From: Pseudomonas spelaei
GTDB taxonomy: Bacteria > Pseudomonadota > Gammaproteobacteria > Pseudomonadales > Pseudomonadaceae
NCBI RefSeq assembly: GCF_009724245.1
Contig: NZ_WNNK01000011.1
Location: 62,001-126,000, forward strand
DNA length: 64,000 nt
Direction: 5' to 3'
The notes below the pieces were generated by a model. The model did no database searches and was not told the DNA's origin. It saw nothing but the letters and a program-made list of their open reading frames with translations. Of the stretch, positions 9,243 to 18,480 are shown piece after piece. A program made the translations under genes and the position numbers. The first letter of the stretch is position 1. Each line of letters begins with the position of its first letter.

Positions 9243-12200
9243 CAACTGTCTTCTTCTATATCCAACAACAGGTTTTCCAACGCCTCGCGATAGGCCCCCG
9301 GCTCCTGCCACATGCCTCGCTGCTGAGCTTCCAGCATGCGCTCAGTCATATCGCGCAAGGCGGCGGGGTTGTGCTGGCGCACAAACTCGCGGGTGTCAGG
9401 ATCCAGTAAATAGGCATCCGCCAGCAACGCATATTGATGATCGTCAATCAGCGCCGTGGTGGCGTCGAAGGCAAACAGATTGTCCACCGTCGCCGCCATC
9501 TCGAACGCACCTTTATAGCCATGGCGCTTGACCCCTTCAATCCACTTCGGATTGGCCGCCCGGGCACGGATCACCCGGTTCAGCTCTTCTTTCAAGGTAC
9601 GGATCTTCGGCAAATCGGGCTGGCTGTGGTCGCCGTGATAACTGGCGGCCTTGTCGCCGCTCAGGGTTTCCACGGCAGCGAGCATACCGCCCTGGAACTG
9701 GTAGTAATCATTGGAATCGAGCACGTCATGCTCGCGGTTGTCCTGGTTTTGCAGTACTGCCTGGACCTGGCTCAAACGCTGGGCAAACTGTTCGCGGGCG
9801 GCGGTGCCTTCGTCGGAACCACCATAGGCGTAGCCACCCCAGTTGAGGTAAACCTCGGCCAGGTCTTCCCGGCTCTGCCACAACCGACCGTCAATCGCGC
9901 CTTGCACACCCGCGCCATAAGCACCGGGTTTGGCGCCAAAGATCCGCCAGCCAGCCTGTTTCGCCGCCGCCTCTTCATCCATCCCGGACAGGCGCAAGGC
10001 TTCGCGTTCATTGCGCACCTTGGCTGCCAGAGGGTTCATGTCATCCGGTTCATCCAGCGCCGCCACCGCTTGTACTGCTGCGTCGAACAGGCGGATCAGG
10101 TTGGCGAAGGCATCCCGAAAGAATCCAGACACCCGCAACGTCACATCGACACGCGGGCGATCCAACAGGCTCAGAGGCAGGATTTCAAAGTCATCCACCC
10201 GCTGGCTGCCCGTGGCCCATACCGGACGCACGCCCATCAGTGCCATGGCTTGAGCAATGTCATCGCCCCCGGTACGCATGGTGGCGGTGCCCCACACCGA
10301 CAGGCCAAGTTGGCGCAGGTGGTCACCGTGATCCTGCAAATGCCGCTCAAGAATCAGGGTGGCCGACTGGAAACCGATACGCCAGGCCGTGGTGGTGGGC
10401 AGGTTGCGCACATCCACCGAGAAAAAGTTGCGCCCGGTCGGCAACACGTCCAGACGGCCACGGCTGGGTGCGCCGCTGGGACCGGCCGGCACGAAGCGCC
10501 CGCACAGGGCATCCAGCAAACCGCGCATTTCCGCCGGGCCACAGGCATCCAGACGCGGCGCGACCACAATACGCAGGCTCTCGATCACACCCTTGACGTC
10601 TTGCCAGCCCGGTTCTTCAAGCTGCTCAAGGGCGCCTTCCAGGGATTGCTCGATCAGGCGCGCAGCGTAGAGTTCCAGACGTTCACGGGTGTCGCCCGCC
10701 GTGCGCCACAACTGTGGGTCAATCTTCTGCAAGACCTCGGGACGACGCCCGGTCCACGGCTCGGCCAACGCGCAATCCAACGGATCGAAGCCCAGTTCAA
10801 ACGCCTTGGCCAACACCCGCAACAAACTCGATTGCGGCCCTCGGCCATCGCCCCGCGGAATGCGCAGCAACGCCAGCAGGGTGTCGATACGCAATCGCCC
10901 CACGGGCGACTCACCGAAAATGTGCAGGCCGTCACGGATCTGCGATTCCTTCAAGTCACACAGGTACGTGTCCAGGCGCGGCAACCAGATGGCTGCGTCG
11001 GCGTCGCTGTCGAGGTTTTCGTCCAGCGCCAGTTCCTGGTCGATACGGGTTTCCCGCACCAACGTGAGAATGTCCTTTTGCAACTCCTGGGCACGGCGTG
11101 GATCCAGCAGTTGTGCTTCGTAATACTCGTCTGCCAACAATTCCAGGTTGCGCAACGGCCCGTAGGTTTCGGCACGGGTCAGCGGCGGCATCAGGTGGTC
11201 GATGATCACCGCCTGGGTACGCCGCTTGGCCTGCGCACCCTCGCCCGGGTCGTTGACTATAAAAGGATAGATATTCGGCAGCGGCCCCAGCAACGCATCC
11301 GGCCAGCAGTTCTGCGAAAGCCCGACGCCTTTGCCCGGCAGCCACTCCAGATTGCCGTGTTTGCCAACGTGGATCACCGCATGGGTGCCGTAGGTCTGGC
11401 GCAACCAGAAGTAGAACGCGAGGTAACCGTGAGGCGGTACCAGGTCCGGGTCGTGGTACACGGCGCTGGCGTCCACCTGATAACCCCGGGCCGGCTGAAT
11501 GCCAACGAAGGTCAGGCCAAAACGCAGGCCGGCGATCATCATGCGGCCATCGCGGAACATCGGATCGTTGTGGGGCGAGCCCCAACGCTCCACTACGGCT
11601 TGGCGGTTGGCCTCGGGCAGACGCTTGAACATCGCCTCGTAGTCGTCCAGCCCCAGGCTTTGGTGGCAAGGACGCAGGTCGAGGCTGTCGAGGTCGTTGC
11701 TGACGCCCCCCAACAACGCTTGAATCAAGGCTGTGCCGCTTGCCGGCAGCTCGTTTGGCAGCGGATAACCTTCAATTTGCAGCGCCCGAAGGATATTCAG
11801 TGCCGCCGCCGGGGTATCGAGGCCCACGCCGTTGCCGATGCGTCCATCACGGGTCGGGTAATTGGCAAGAATCAGCGCAATGCGTTTCTCGCTATTGGGC
11901 ACCCGTGCCAGGTCGACCCAACGTCGCGCCAGTTCGGCGACAAAGTCCATGCGCTCAGGCTGGGCCCGGTAGCACACCACGTCAGACTGGCTACGCTCGC
12001 TGCGCCAGGCCAGGTCCTTGAAGCTGATGGGCCGGCTGATGATCCGCCCGTCCAGCTCCGGTAGCGCAATGTGCATCGCCAGATCACGGGGGCCAAGGCC
12101 TTGCTCACTGGCTTGCCAGCCGGGTTCGTTGTCCTGGGCGCAAATGGCCTGAATCACCGGGATATTACGGCGAAACGGTCGTAAATGCGGGGCTTCGGGG

Positions 12201-13015
12201 CTGGATTGGGCAAAGCCGGTGGTGTTGAGAATCACCGATACTTGCACTTCATCCAGCCAATCCTCGACCACCGTCAGGCAGCCGGGCTCTTTCAAACTGG
12301 CGACTGCTATCGGCAACGGGTTAAGACCCGCCGCTTGCAGGCGCTGGCAAAATACGTCGATAAAAGCGGTATTGGCCGCCTGCAAGTGGGAACGATAGAA
12401 CAGCACCGCTGCCACCGGGAGTCCGGCCTGCCAGTCAGCCTGCCAATCACTCAGGCTGGCATTGGCCTTATGCGGGTGATAAATCGCCGTGCGTGGCAGG
12501 GCCTGCGGCTCGGCCCAGGCGTAATCACGCCCCAGATAAGTCGTGGCCAGGCAGCGATAGAAATCCAGGGCGTTACCCATGCCGCCCTGGCGCAGGAAGT
12601 GCCAGAGACGGTCACGCGCCTCGATACCCACAGTGCTGAGTTCACTGAGTTCCGGGTCCGGACGATCATCCCCCGGTACCAGAATCAGTTGAACGCCACG
12701 CTGCGCCAACTCGACCAGGCGCTCGATGCCGTAACGCCAATAGGCAATCCCGCCATGGAGCGAGATCAGAATGACCTTGGCGTGACGCAGCACCTCATCC
12801 ACATACAAGTCGACCGAAGCATGATTCTGCACCTGCATCGGGTTGGCCAGACGCAGGCTCGGGTAATCCTCGGGCAACTGCTGGGCAGCCTCGGCCAGTA
12901 GCGCCAGGCTGGAGTCGCCGCTGCACAGAACCACCAGCTCGGCCGGGGTTTGTCCAAGGTCGGCAATGTTGTCATCCGAGACGAAACCGCCGGGCTGGGT
13001 CCTGAGCAGGTGCAT
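9242..13015 (-). CDS. cobN: Cobaltochelatase large subunit CobN
   Basis: Large subunit (1257 residues, the usual length) of the aerobic-pathway cobaltochelatase, which inserts Co2+ into hydrogenobyrinate a,c-diamide. Recognisable CobN/ChlH-family segments include ISLHGGIAYWRYG near residue 90, AVIHVGKHGNLEWLPGKGVGLS, and NWGGYAYGG in the C-terminal third. It follows cobW by three bases and is tightly followed by the ChlI-like and VWA genes, all on one transcript with a cobalamin riboswitch upstream. B12 should therefore repress it. No cobS or cobT is present in the window. Confidence 0.96.
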   Translation of the reverse strand: MHLLRTQPGGFVSDDNIADLGQTPAELVVLCSGDSSLALLAEAAQQLPEDYPSLRLANPMQVQNHASVDLYVDEVLRHAKVILISLHGGIAYWRYGIERLVELAQRGVQLILVPGDDRPDPELSELSTVGIEARDRLWHFLRQGGMGNALDFYRCLATTYLGRDYAWAEPQALPRTAIYHPHKANASLSDWQADWQAGLPVAAVLFYRSHLQAANTAFIDVFCQRLQAAGLNPLPIAVASLKEPGCLTVVEDWLDEVQVSVILNTTGFAQSSPEAPHLRPFRRNIPVIQAICAQDNEPGWQASEQGLGPRDLAMHIALPELDGRIISRPISFKDLAWRSERSQSDVVCYRAQPERMDFVAELARRWVDLARVPNSEKRIALILANYPTRDGRIGNGVGLDTPAAALNILRALQIEGYPLPNELPASGTALIQALLGGVSNDLDSLDLRPCHQSLGLDDYEAMFKRLPEANRQAVVERWGSPHNDPMFRDGRMMIAGLRFGLTFVGIQPARGYQVDASAVYHDPDLVPPHGYLAFYFWLRQTYGTHAVIHVGKHGNLEWLPGKGVGLSQNCWPDALLGPLPNIYPFIVNDPGEGAQAKRRTQAVIIDHLMPPLTRAETYGPLRNLELLADEYYEAQLLDPRRAQELQKDILTLVRETRIDQELALDENLDSDADAAIWLPRLDTYLCDLKESQIRDGLHIFGESPVGRLRIDTLLALLRIPRGDGRGPQSSLLRVLAKAFELGFDPLDCALAEPWTGRRPEVLQKIDPQLWRTAGDTRERLELYAARLIEQSLEGALEQLEEPGWQDVKGVIESLRIVVAPRLDACGPAEMRGLLDALCGRFVPAGPSGAPSRGRLDVLPTGRNFFSVDVRNLPTTTAWRIGFQSATLILERHLQDHGDHLRQLGLSVWGTATMRTGGDDIAQAMALMGVRPVWATGSQRVDDFEILPLSLLDRPRVDVTLRVSGFFRDAFANLIRLFDAAVQAVAALDEPDDMNPLAAKVRNEREALRLSGMDEEAAAKQAGWRIFGAKPGAYGAGVQGAIDGRLWQSREDLAEVYLNWGGYAYGGSDEGTAAREQFAQRLSQVQAVLQNQDNREHDVLDSNDYYQFQGGMLAAVETLSGDKAASYHGDHSQPDLPKIRTLKEELNRVIRARAANPKWIEGVKRHGYKGAFEMAATVDNLFAFDATTALIDDHQYALLADAYLLDPDTREFVRQHNPAALRDMTERMLEAQQRGMWQEPGAYREALENLLLDIEEDS

Positions 13016-13018
13016 GGC

Positions 13019-14080
13019 TTAAACGCTGAGGGCTGCGCGCAGTTGCGCTTCGAGCAAGGTGGCATCCAGTTCCTGGCCGATCAGCACCAGATGAGTCGCG
13101 CGCGGCTCATCGGCACGCCAGGCGCGGTCGAAGTGCTTGTCGAAACGGGTACCCACGCCCTGGATCAGCAGGCGCATCGGTTTGTTGGGGATCGCCGCGA
13201 AGCCCTTGACCCGCAGGATGCCGTGCTGGACCACCAGTTGGGTCAACGCGTCGAGCAGCAGGCTTTCGTCGGCTTGCGGCAGTTCGATGGAGATGGAGTC
13301 GAAAGCATCATGGTCGTGATCGTCTTCACCGTCGTGGTGATGATCGTGATGACTGTGACGGCCGTCGATGTGCTCTTCAGAGCCGGCACCCAGGCCAATC
13401 AACACGTCCAGCGGCAAACGGCCACTGCTGGCTTCGATGATCTTCACGGCTGGCGGCAGTTCTTCGGCGACTTCCAGGCGCACACGGGCCAGGTCTTCGG
13501 GGCTGATCAGGTCGGATTTGTTGAGGATCACCAGGTCGGCGCTGGCCAGTTGATCGGCGAACAACTCGTGCAGCGGCGATTCGTGGTCCAGGTTCGGGTC
13601 GAGTTTGCGCTGGGCATCCACTTGATCCGGGAACGCGGCGAAGGTGCCGGCGGCTACGGCTGGGCTGTCGACCACGGTGATCACCGCGTCAACGGTGCAG
13701 GCGCTGCGAATTTCCGGCCACTGGAAGGCCTGGACCAGCGGTTTTGGCAGGGCCAGCCCTGAGGTTTCGATGAGGATATGGTCAAGGTCACCGCGACGGG
13801 CCACCAATTCGCGCATCACCGGGAAGAACTCTTCCTGGACTGTGCAGCACAGGCAGCCGTTGGCCAGCTCGTAAACGCGGCCGTTGGCTTCCTCTTCGGT
13901 GCAGCCGATGGAGCATTGCTTGAGGATTTCGCCGTCAATGCCCAACTCGCCGAACTCGTTGACGATCACCGCAATGCGACGACCCTGGGCGTTGTCCAGC
14001 ATGTGGCGCAGCAAGGTGGTCTTGCCCGAACCGAGGAAGCCGGTAACGATGGTGACGGGGAGTTTGGCCAGTGTTTTCAT
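13019..14080 (-). CDS. cobW: CobW GTPase, metal chaperone of the G3E family
   Basis: A 353-residue P-loop GTPase of the G3E/COG0523 family linked to cobalamin synthesis, probably delivering cobalt to the chelatase. Walker A is GFLGSGKTT. EFGELGID, the metal-binding ANGCLCCTV (CxCC) and the guanine-recognition NKSD follow in family order. A His/Asp-rich linker around residues 245-265 (HSHHDHHHDGEDDHDHD) is a likely metal-buffering loop. ATG at 14078-14080 (MKTLAKLPVTIVTG) was chosen; the longer frame extends into the riboswitch region. First gene of the cobW-cobN-ChlI-VWA operon, about 110 bases downstream of the riboswitch. Confidence 0.95.
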   Translation of the reverse strand: MKTLAKLPVTIVTGFLGSGKTTLLRHMLDNAQGRRIAVIVNEFGELGIDGEILKQCSIGCTEEEANGRVYELANGCLCCTVQEEFFPVMRELVARRGDLDHILIETSGLALPKPLVQAFQWPEIRSACTVDAVITVVDSPAVAAGTFAAFPDQVDAQRKLDPNLDHESPLHELFADQLASADLVILNKSDLISPEDLARVRLEVAEELPPAVKIIEASSGRLPLDVLIGLGAGSEEHIDGRHSHHDHHHDGEDDHDHDAFDSISIELPQADESLLLDALTQLVVQHGILRVKGFAAIPNKPMRLLIQGVGTRFDKHFDRAWRADEPRATHLVLIGQELDATLLEAQLRAALSV

Positions 14081-14187
14081 CGGATGCCCTTTGGGGCGGG
14101 CATACGGGACGACTGGCCCTGCGGCAGTGCGCAGCAGCTCATTTCGCCACCGGATCACCCCGCCCGGTTGAAAGTTGAGAAACAGTT

Positions 14188-14372
14188 GCGAGGCAGGTCT
14201 CCTGGCTTGGGGCTTGCCGGTCATTCGACCGGCGCTGGCTGCGCCTTCCCGCCTGTTCAGGCAGTGGCGTGGCAGTCAGATAAACCCTTCACAGTTGCGG
14301 GGGCAGCCGCGGCATTGACCGCGTTCCCTTCTTAGCTTCGGCCTGGGCCGAAGAACCTCGAGGGTGCAAGGC
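14188..14372 (-). promoter_or_regulatory. Cobalamin riboswitch for cobW-cobN operon
   Basis: Read on the minus strand, this contains the conserved cobalamin riboswitch elements in order: AAGGGAACGCGGT, the GCTGCCCCCGCAACTGTGA core, GCCACTGCC, GGGAAGGC, and the B12 box AGCCAGGAGACCTGCC at about 14192-14207. It lies in the leader of cobW. Binding of adenosylcobalamin is expected to reduce expression of cobW, cobN and the two chelatase partner genes. Confidence 0.95.
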
Positions 14373-14405
14373 TACGCAGTGCGCAGGAGCCGGTCAATCT
14401 CCCAC

Positions 14406-14489
14406 TGTAGCCGCTATGGGTTGCGAGGCGCCCCCCGAGGGCGGTCCTGCGGACACGCATCGCAGCCTCGTGCCTCGGCAGCGGCTACA
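14406..14489. repeat. Degenerate REP palindrome between two riboswitches
   Basis: Same class as the REP at 6531-6633. The right arm is intact (CATCGCAGCCTCGTGCCTCG then GCAGCGGCTACA). The left arm has lost about 19 internal bases: TGTAGCCGCT joins directly to ATGGGTTGCG. It therefore cannot form the full hairpin. It lies between the divergent cobalamin riboswitches, in the area where both promoters should be. Confidence 0.85.
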
Positions 14490-14527
14490 CGATTGACGCG
14501 AATCCCCCGCCCATGCTCTCCTACACA

Positions 14528-14712
14528 TCTTGTTTCGGGTGCCCTTCACAGGGTGAAACGGGAAACCGGTGAGTCATGGGTTTATGACAAGTCCGGTGCT
14601 GCCCCCGCAACGGTAAGCGAGCGAAGCGTCAGATCCACTGTGCCTGTACGGCATGGGAAGGCGACGCTTTTTGACGTCAAGTCCCTCGCAAGCCCGGAGA
14701 CCGGCCCGAAAA
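14528..14712 (+). promoter_or_regulatory. Cobalamin riboswitch for cbtBA-cobE-cobM
   Basis: The plus strand has TTTCGGGTGCCC, AACGGGAA, the GTGCTGCCCCCGCAACGGT core, GCCTGTACGGC, GGGAAGGCGACGC and the B12-box region AGCCCGGAGACCGGCC ending near 14707. These are the standard elements of a cobalamin riboswitch, here in the leader of cbtB. Cobalamin should repress cobalt uptake and the two corrin biosynthesis genes downstream. Confidence 0.95.
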
Positions 14713-14819
14713 AATCAGATAACAAACCCGCGGTGGGCGGGCGCTGTTAAGACCCTGCGTGCCCGGCTCGCGGGGTTTTCATGCGCTCGCTTCACCCTGA
14801 CACTCGAAAGGGACGCGCC

Positions 14820-15008
14820 ATGTCGATCATCAGCAGCACCTCGCACACCACCAGCAGCACCGCTACCTTGAGCCAACGCCTGACCGCCGCCATTGGCGCG
14901 TCGATCCTCGGGGCGTGCCTTGTGTATTTCGCCGGCTTCTCCCATATCGAGGCCGTGCATAACGCCGCCCACGATACCCGCCACAGCGCCGCGTTCCCGT
15001 GCCACTGA
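14820..15008 (+). CDS. cbtB: CbtB, small cobalt transporter subunit
   Basis: A 62-residue membrane protein with one transmembrane helix (about residues 18-38, LTAAIGASILGACLVYFAGF) and a C-terminal histidine-rich tail ending HDTRHSAAFPCH, the proposed cobalt-binding motif of the CbtB family. ATG at 14820-14822 (MSIISSTSHTT) is preceded by AAAGGGA. It is usually encoded next to the multi-spanning partner CbtA, as here, and under B12 riboswitch control. The pair is predicted to import cobalt for cobalamin synthesis. Confidence 0.92.
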   Translation: MSIISSTSHTTSSTATLSQRLTAAIGASILGACLVYFAGFSHIEAVHNAAHDTRHSAAFPCH

Positions 15009-15019
15009 GACCTGCCGAC

Positions 15020-15721
15020 ATGATCAAGCGTATTGCGCAAACCGCAGGTTTCACCGGCCTGCTGGCCGCCCTGCTGCTGACCCTGCTGCAAAGCTTCTGG
15101 GTCGCCCCGCTGATTCTCCAGGCGGAAACCTTCGAGAAAGCCCCCGCCACCGAGGTGCATGAACACGCCGATGGCGCGGCAGCTGCTCACAGCCACGATG
15201 CCGAAGCCTGGGAGCCGGCAGACGGCTGGCAGCGCGTACTGTCCACCACCGGCGGTAACCTGGTAGTCGCCGTAGGTTTCGCCCTGATGCTGGCCGGGCT
15301 CTACACCTTGCGCGCCCCAACCCGCACGGCCCAGGGCCTGTTATGGGGCTTGGCCGGTTACGCCACTTTCGTGTTGGCGCCGACACTGGGCCTTCCACCT
15401 GAACTGCCGGGCACCGCTGCCGCCGACCTGGCGCAACGGCAAATCTGGTGGATCGGCACTGCGGCCTCCACGGCTGCAGGTATCGCGTTGATCGTGTTCG
15501 GTCGCAACTGGCTGCTGAAAGTGCTGGGCGTGGCCATTCTGGTGGTGCCCCACGTAATCGGCGCGCCGCAACCGGAGGTCCACTCGATGCTGGCGCCTGA
15601 AGCTTTGGAAGCGCAGTTCAAGATTGCCTCGCAGCTGACTAACGTCGCGTTCTGGCTCGCCTTGGGCTTGATCAGTGCCTGGCTGTTTCGTCGTCACCGC
15701 GACAGTCAGTACTCGGCATGA
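15020..15721 (+). CDS. cbtA: CbtA, cobalt transporter subunit
   Basis: A 233-residue membrane protein of the CbtA family with about five to six hydrophobic segments. The first covers residues 9-33, then a His-rich loop (EVHEHADGAAAAHSHDAE), then further spans. The conserved HVIGAPQPE lies before the last helix. ATG at 15020 (MIKRIAQTAGFTG) is 11 bases after the cbtB stop; an upstream GTG would overlap cbtB. Predicted to form a cobalt importer with CbtB in the inner membrane. Confidence 0.92.
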   Translation: MIKRIAQTAGFTGLLAALLLTLLQSFWVAPLILQAETFEKAPATEVHEHADGAAAAHSHDAEAWEPADGWQRVLSTTGGNLVVAVGFALMLAGLYTLRAPTRTAQGLLWGLAGYATFVLAPTLGLPPELPGTAAADLAQRQIWWIGTAASTAAGIALIVFGRNWLLKVLGVAILVVPHVIGAPQPEVHSMLAPEALEAQFKIASQLTNVAFWLALGLISAWLFRRHRDSQYSA

Positions 15722-16122
15722 ACACCGCGCCAACCCTGGTGGTTGGCCTGGGTTGCCAGCGGGGCTGTGACGTCGACACCCTGCTCAATCTGTTCAATGC
15801 GGCCCTCGATGCCGAGGGAATCGCACGCCAGCGCGTGATTGCCCTGGCCAGTATCGACCGCAAGCGGGATGAGCCGGGATTGTTGGCGTTGGCCACGGTC
15901 CTGGCTCTGCCACTGCAGTTTTTCAGTGCCGAGCAATTAGCGGTTTATGAAGCGCGACTGAGCCATAAGTCGCTGATCGCCCATGCCCATACCGGCTGCT
16001 ACGGCATCGCCGAAAGCGCTGCCCTGGCCCTGGCCGAACGCATGGCCCAGGCCCCTGCTTCACTGCTGATCACCCGCCAAAAAAACGCCCAGGCCACCTT
16101 TGCATTGGCGTGTGCCGACTAA
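15718..16122 (+). CDS. cobE: CobE/CbiG C-terminal-domain protein
   Basis: A 134-residue protein matching CobE, the stand-alone version of the CbiG C-terminal domain found in aerobic cobalamin gene sets. It opens VVGLGCQRGCDVDTLL and ends with a conserved HTGCYGIAESAALA and ITRQKNAQATFALA. Its start overlaps the cbtA stop by four bases (ATGA). The exact step is debated; CbiG acts in the anaerobic pathway on the delta-lactone, while CobE has been linked to the aerobic corrin methylation steps. Located directly before cobM, consistent with that. Confidence 0.9.
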   Translation: MNTAPTLVVGLGCQRGCDVDTLLNLFNAALDAEGIARQRVIALASIDRKRDEPGLLALATVLALPLQFFSAEQLAVYEARLSHKSLIAHAHTGCYGIAESAALALAERMAQAPASLLITRQKNAQATFALACAD

Positions 16123-16203
16123 ATTCCCGATAATCGTGCCCCTCGATCATGAGCAATCTTCATCTGAAGCCTTGCTCGCACGCGTTTGCACAGGAAAGTA
16201 TCC

Positions 16204-16950
16204 ATGACCGTCTTTTTCATCGGCGCCGGCCCCGGCGACCCGGAGCTGATCACCGTCAAGGGCCAACGGCTGATTCGCAGTTGCCCGGTGATCATCTATG
16301 CCGGTTCCCTGGTACCGGCGGCGGTGTTGGAAGGTCATCGGGCGGAACAGGTGGTCAACAGCGCTGAACTGCACCTGGAACAGATCATCGAGCTGATTAA
16401 AGTCGCCCATGAAAAAGGCCAGGATGTTGCGCGGGTGCATTCCGGCGACCCCAGCCTGTATGGCGCGATTGGCGAGCAGATCCGCTGTCTGCGCGAGTTG
16501 GGTATTCCCTTTCAGATCATCCCGGGCGTGACGGCGGTGGCGGCTTGCGCCGCGCTGCTGGAGACCGAGTTGACGCTACCGGACATCGCCCAGAGCGTGA
16601 TCCTGACTCGCTATGCCGATAAAACCGCAATGCCCACAGGTGAGGCGTTCAGCAGCCTGGCCCAACACGGCACGACCATGGCGATTCACCTGGGGGTCAA
16701 CCATCTGGAAAAAATCGTCGCTGAGCTGCTGCCTCACTATGGCGCGGACTGCCCAATAGCCGTGGTGCATCGGGCGACGTGGCCAGATCAGGATTGGGCT
16801 ATCGGGACATTGGCGGATATCGCCGAGAAGGTGGTGGCCAAAGGTTTCAGGCGTACGGCGTTGATTGTGGTGGGCCGGGTGTTGGCCAGTGACAGCTTCA
16901 GTGAGTCATCGCTGTACCGTGCGGGGCATGCCCACCTCTACCGCCCCTGA
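16204..16950 (+). CDS. cobM: Precorrin-4 C11-methyltransferase
   Basis: A 248-residue SAM-dependent methyltransferase of the tetrapyrrole methylase family that converts precorrin-4 to precorrin-5. The N-terminal GAGPGDPELITVKG, the central VARVHSGDPSLYGAIGEQ and the IIPGVTAVAACAALL segment are characteristic of CobM/CbiF. ATG at 16204 has AGGAAAG eight bases upstream. Last gene of the cbtBA-cobE-cobM unit, 81 bases after cobE; a REP doublet and a hairpin terminator follow. Confidence 0.94.
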   Translation: MTVFFIGAGPGDPELITVKGQRLIRSCPVIIYAGSLVPAAVLEGHRAEQVVNSAELHLEQIIELIKVAHEKGQDVARVHSGDPSLYGAIGEQIRCLRELGIPFQIIPGVTAVAACAALLETELTLPDIAQSVILTRYADKTAMPTGEAFSSLAQHGTTMAIHLGVNHLEKIVAELLPHYGADCPIAVVHRATWPDQDWAIGTLADIAEKVVAKGFRRTALIVVGRVLASDSFSESSLYRAGHAHLYRP

Positions 16951-16977
16951 GCAAATGCTGAAACCCATGCAAAATCC

Positions 16978-17069
16978 TGTGGGAGCCGGGCTTGCCCGCG
17001 ATGACGGTGGCACAGCCCACATTGATGTTGGCAGTCCTATCGCTATCGCGGGCAAGCCCGGCTCCCACA
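16978..17069. repeat. REP doublet, GTGGGAGCCGGGCTTGCCCGCGA class
   Basis: Inverted arms TGTGGGAGCCGGGCTTGCCC and GGCAAGCCCGGCTCCCACA enclose a 50-base loop. This is the second REP class in the window, also seen at 18207-18480, 39612-39701 and 47430-47515. It lies immediately after cobM and may stabilise the 3' end of the transcript. Confidence 0.93.
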
Positions 17070-17118
17070 CTTAATCTTTAACATCATAAATCAAACGTAA
17101 TCTATTGAATTAGCTGCA

Positions 17119-17152
17119 TAAAAAAACGGCGCTCACGGGGCGCCGTTTTTGT
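17119..17152. terminator. Bidirectional intrinsic terminator between cobM and nfuA
   Basis: AAAAAACGGCGC, a short loop, then GCGCCGTTTTT. This is a GC-rich stem flanked by an A-run and a T-run, so it can end transcripts on both strands. It sits 18 bases beyond the nfuA stop codon and serves the convergent cobM operon. Confidence 0.85.
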
Positions 17153-17170
17153 TCGCAGCGAACGCCTTAC

Positions 17171-17764
<594 letters not shown>

Positions 17765-18206
17765 TCACAGGCTTGCCCGCAGTTTACGCCAAATTATTAC
17801 GGAGGTACAAAGTCCTAGTGTTTTTGTCGGGATAGGCTTTGGGGGTGGGTGTATATCCGTTGCTGCGGTAGCGGCGGGTATTGGTTCCGCTCTTACAGCG
17901 GGTCACTTTTGAAAAGAGCCCAAAAGTAACCAAAAGGCTCTTGCCCCACCACTCGGTGCCTCGCTGTGGCTCGGCATGCCCTCACTCCGGCATTGCTCCG
18001 TGGGCCGCCGCAATGGGCCATCCCTGGCCCAGTGCGGCTAAACCGGCGTCCTGCCGGTTTACCCACGGACCAATGCCTGCGTTCGGCCAGCGTGGTTTAA
18101 CGGGGCGCCTAAGATCAAAGTCAAAAGCAGATCAAGAGCACAGCGGCCTACCGGCCGGCTTGAGTGGTGTGAAGCAAAGGCAAGATCAAAAGCGGGCACG
18201 GTCGAC

Positions 18207-18480
18207 TGTGGGAGCTGGCTTGCCTGCGATGCAGACAACTCGGTCTTTCAGGAACACCGAGGTAATGCCATCGCAGCATAGGTATCTACACATTTTTTGA
18301 ATCCTGCAAAAAACCTGTAGCCGCTGCCGAGGTACGAGGCTGCGATGGGTTGCGTAGCGGCCCCTAGGGCGGTCCTGCGGACCGCATCGCAGCCTCGTAC
18401 CTCGGCAGCGGCTACAAAAATCAGGCTCCTGCGCAATGGTGTAGATACCTATGCCCATCGCAGGCAAGCCAGCTCCCACA
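18207..18480. repeat. REP doublet interrupted by an inserted element
   Basis: Outer arms TGTGGGAGCTGGCTTGCCTG (18207 onward) and CAGGCAAGCCAGCTCCCACA (ending 18480) are the same class as the intact doublet at 47430-47515, including a similar loop with CTCGGTCTT and ACCGAG. In the intact copy the right arm follows the loop directly. Here about 179 extra bases split the right arm after CCATCGCA, and CCATCGCA is repeated on the other side. Confidence 0.9.
18276..18454. mobile_element. Small non-coding insertion with 16-bp TIRs and 8-bp duplication (copy A)
   Basis: Perfect terminal inverted repeats GCATAGGTATCTACAC and GTGTAGATACCTATGC bound a 179-base segment whose core (18316-18416) is a CCGCTGCCGAGG-class REP palindrome. 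CCATCGCA occurs directly on both sides (18268-18275 and 18455-18462), as expected for a target-site duplication. It encodes nothing. Its unique flanking segments match copy B at 25031-25218. The MITE-like label is inference from structure; no transposase is visible in the window. Confidence 0.8.

Noticed and set aside
9434..12064. 876-codon open frame on the plus strand opposite cobN
   Set aside because: It is the antisense shadow of a GC-rich gene. cobN is an unmistakable full-length family member; the antisense product has no recognisable domain.
16978..17069. REP doublets as CRISPR-like or attachment sites
   Set aside because: Each is a pair of inverted arms, found singly between genes; this is the known REP arrangement in Pseudomonas.
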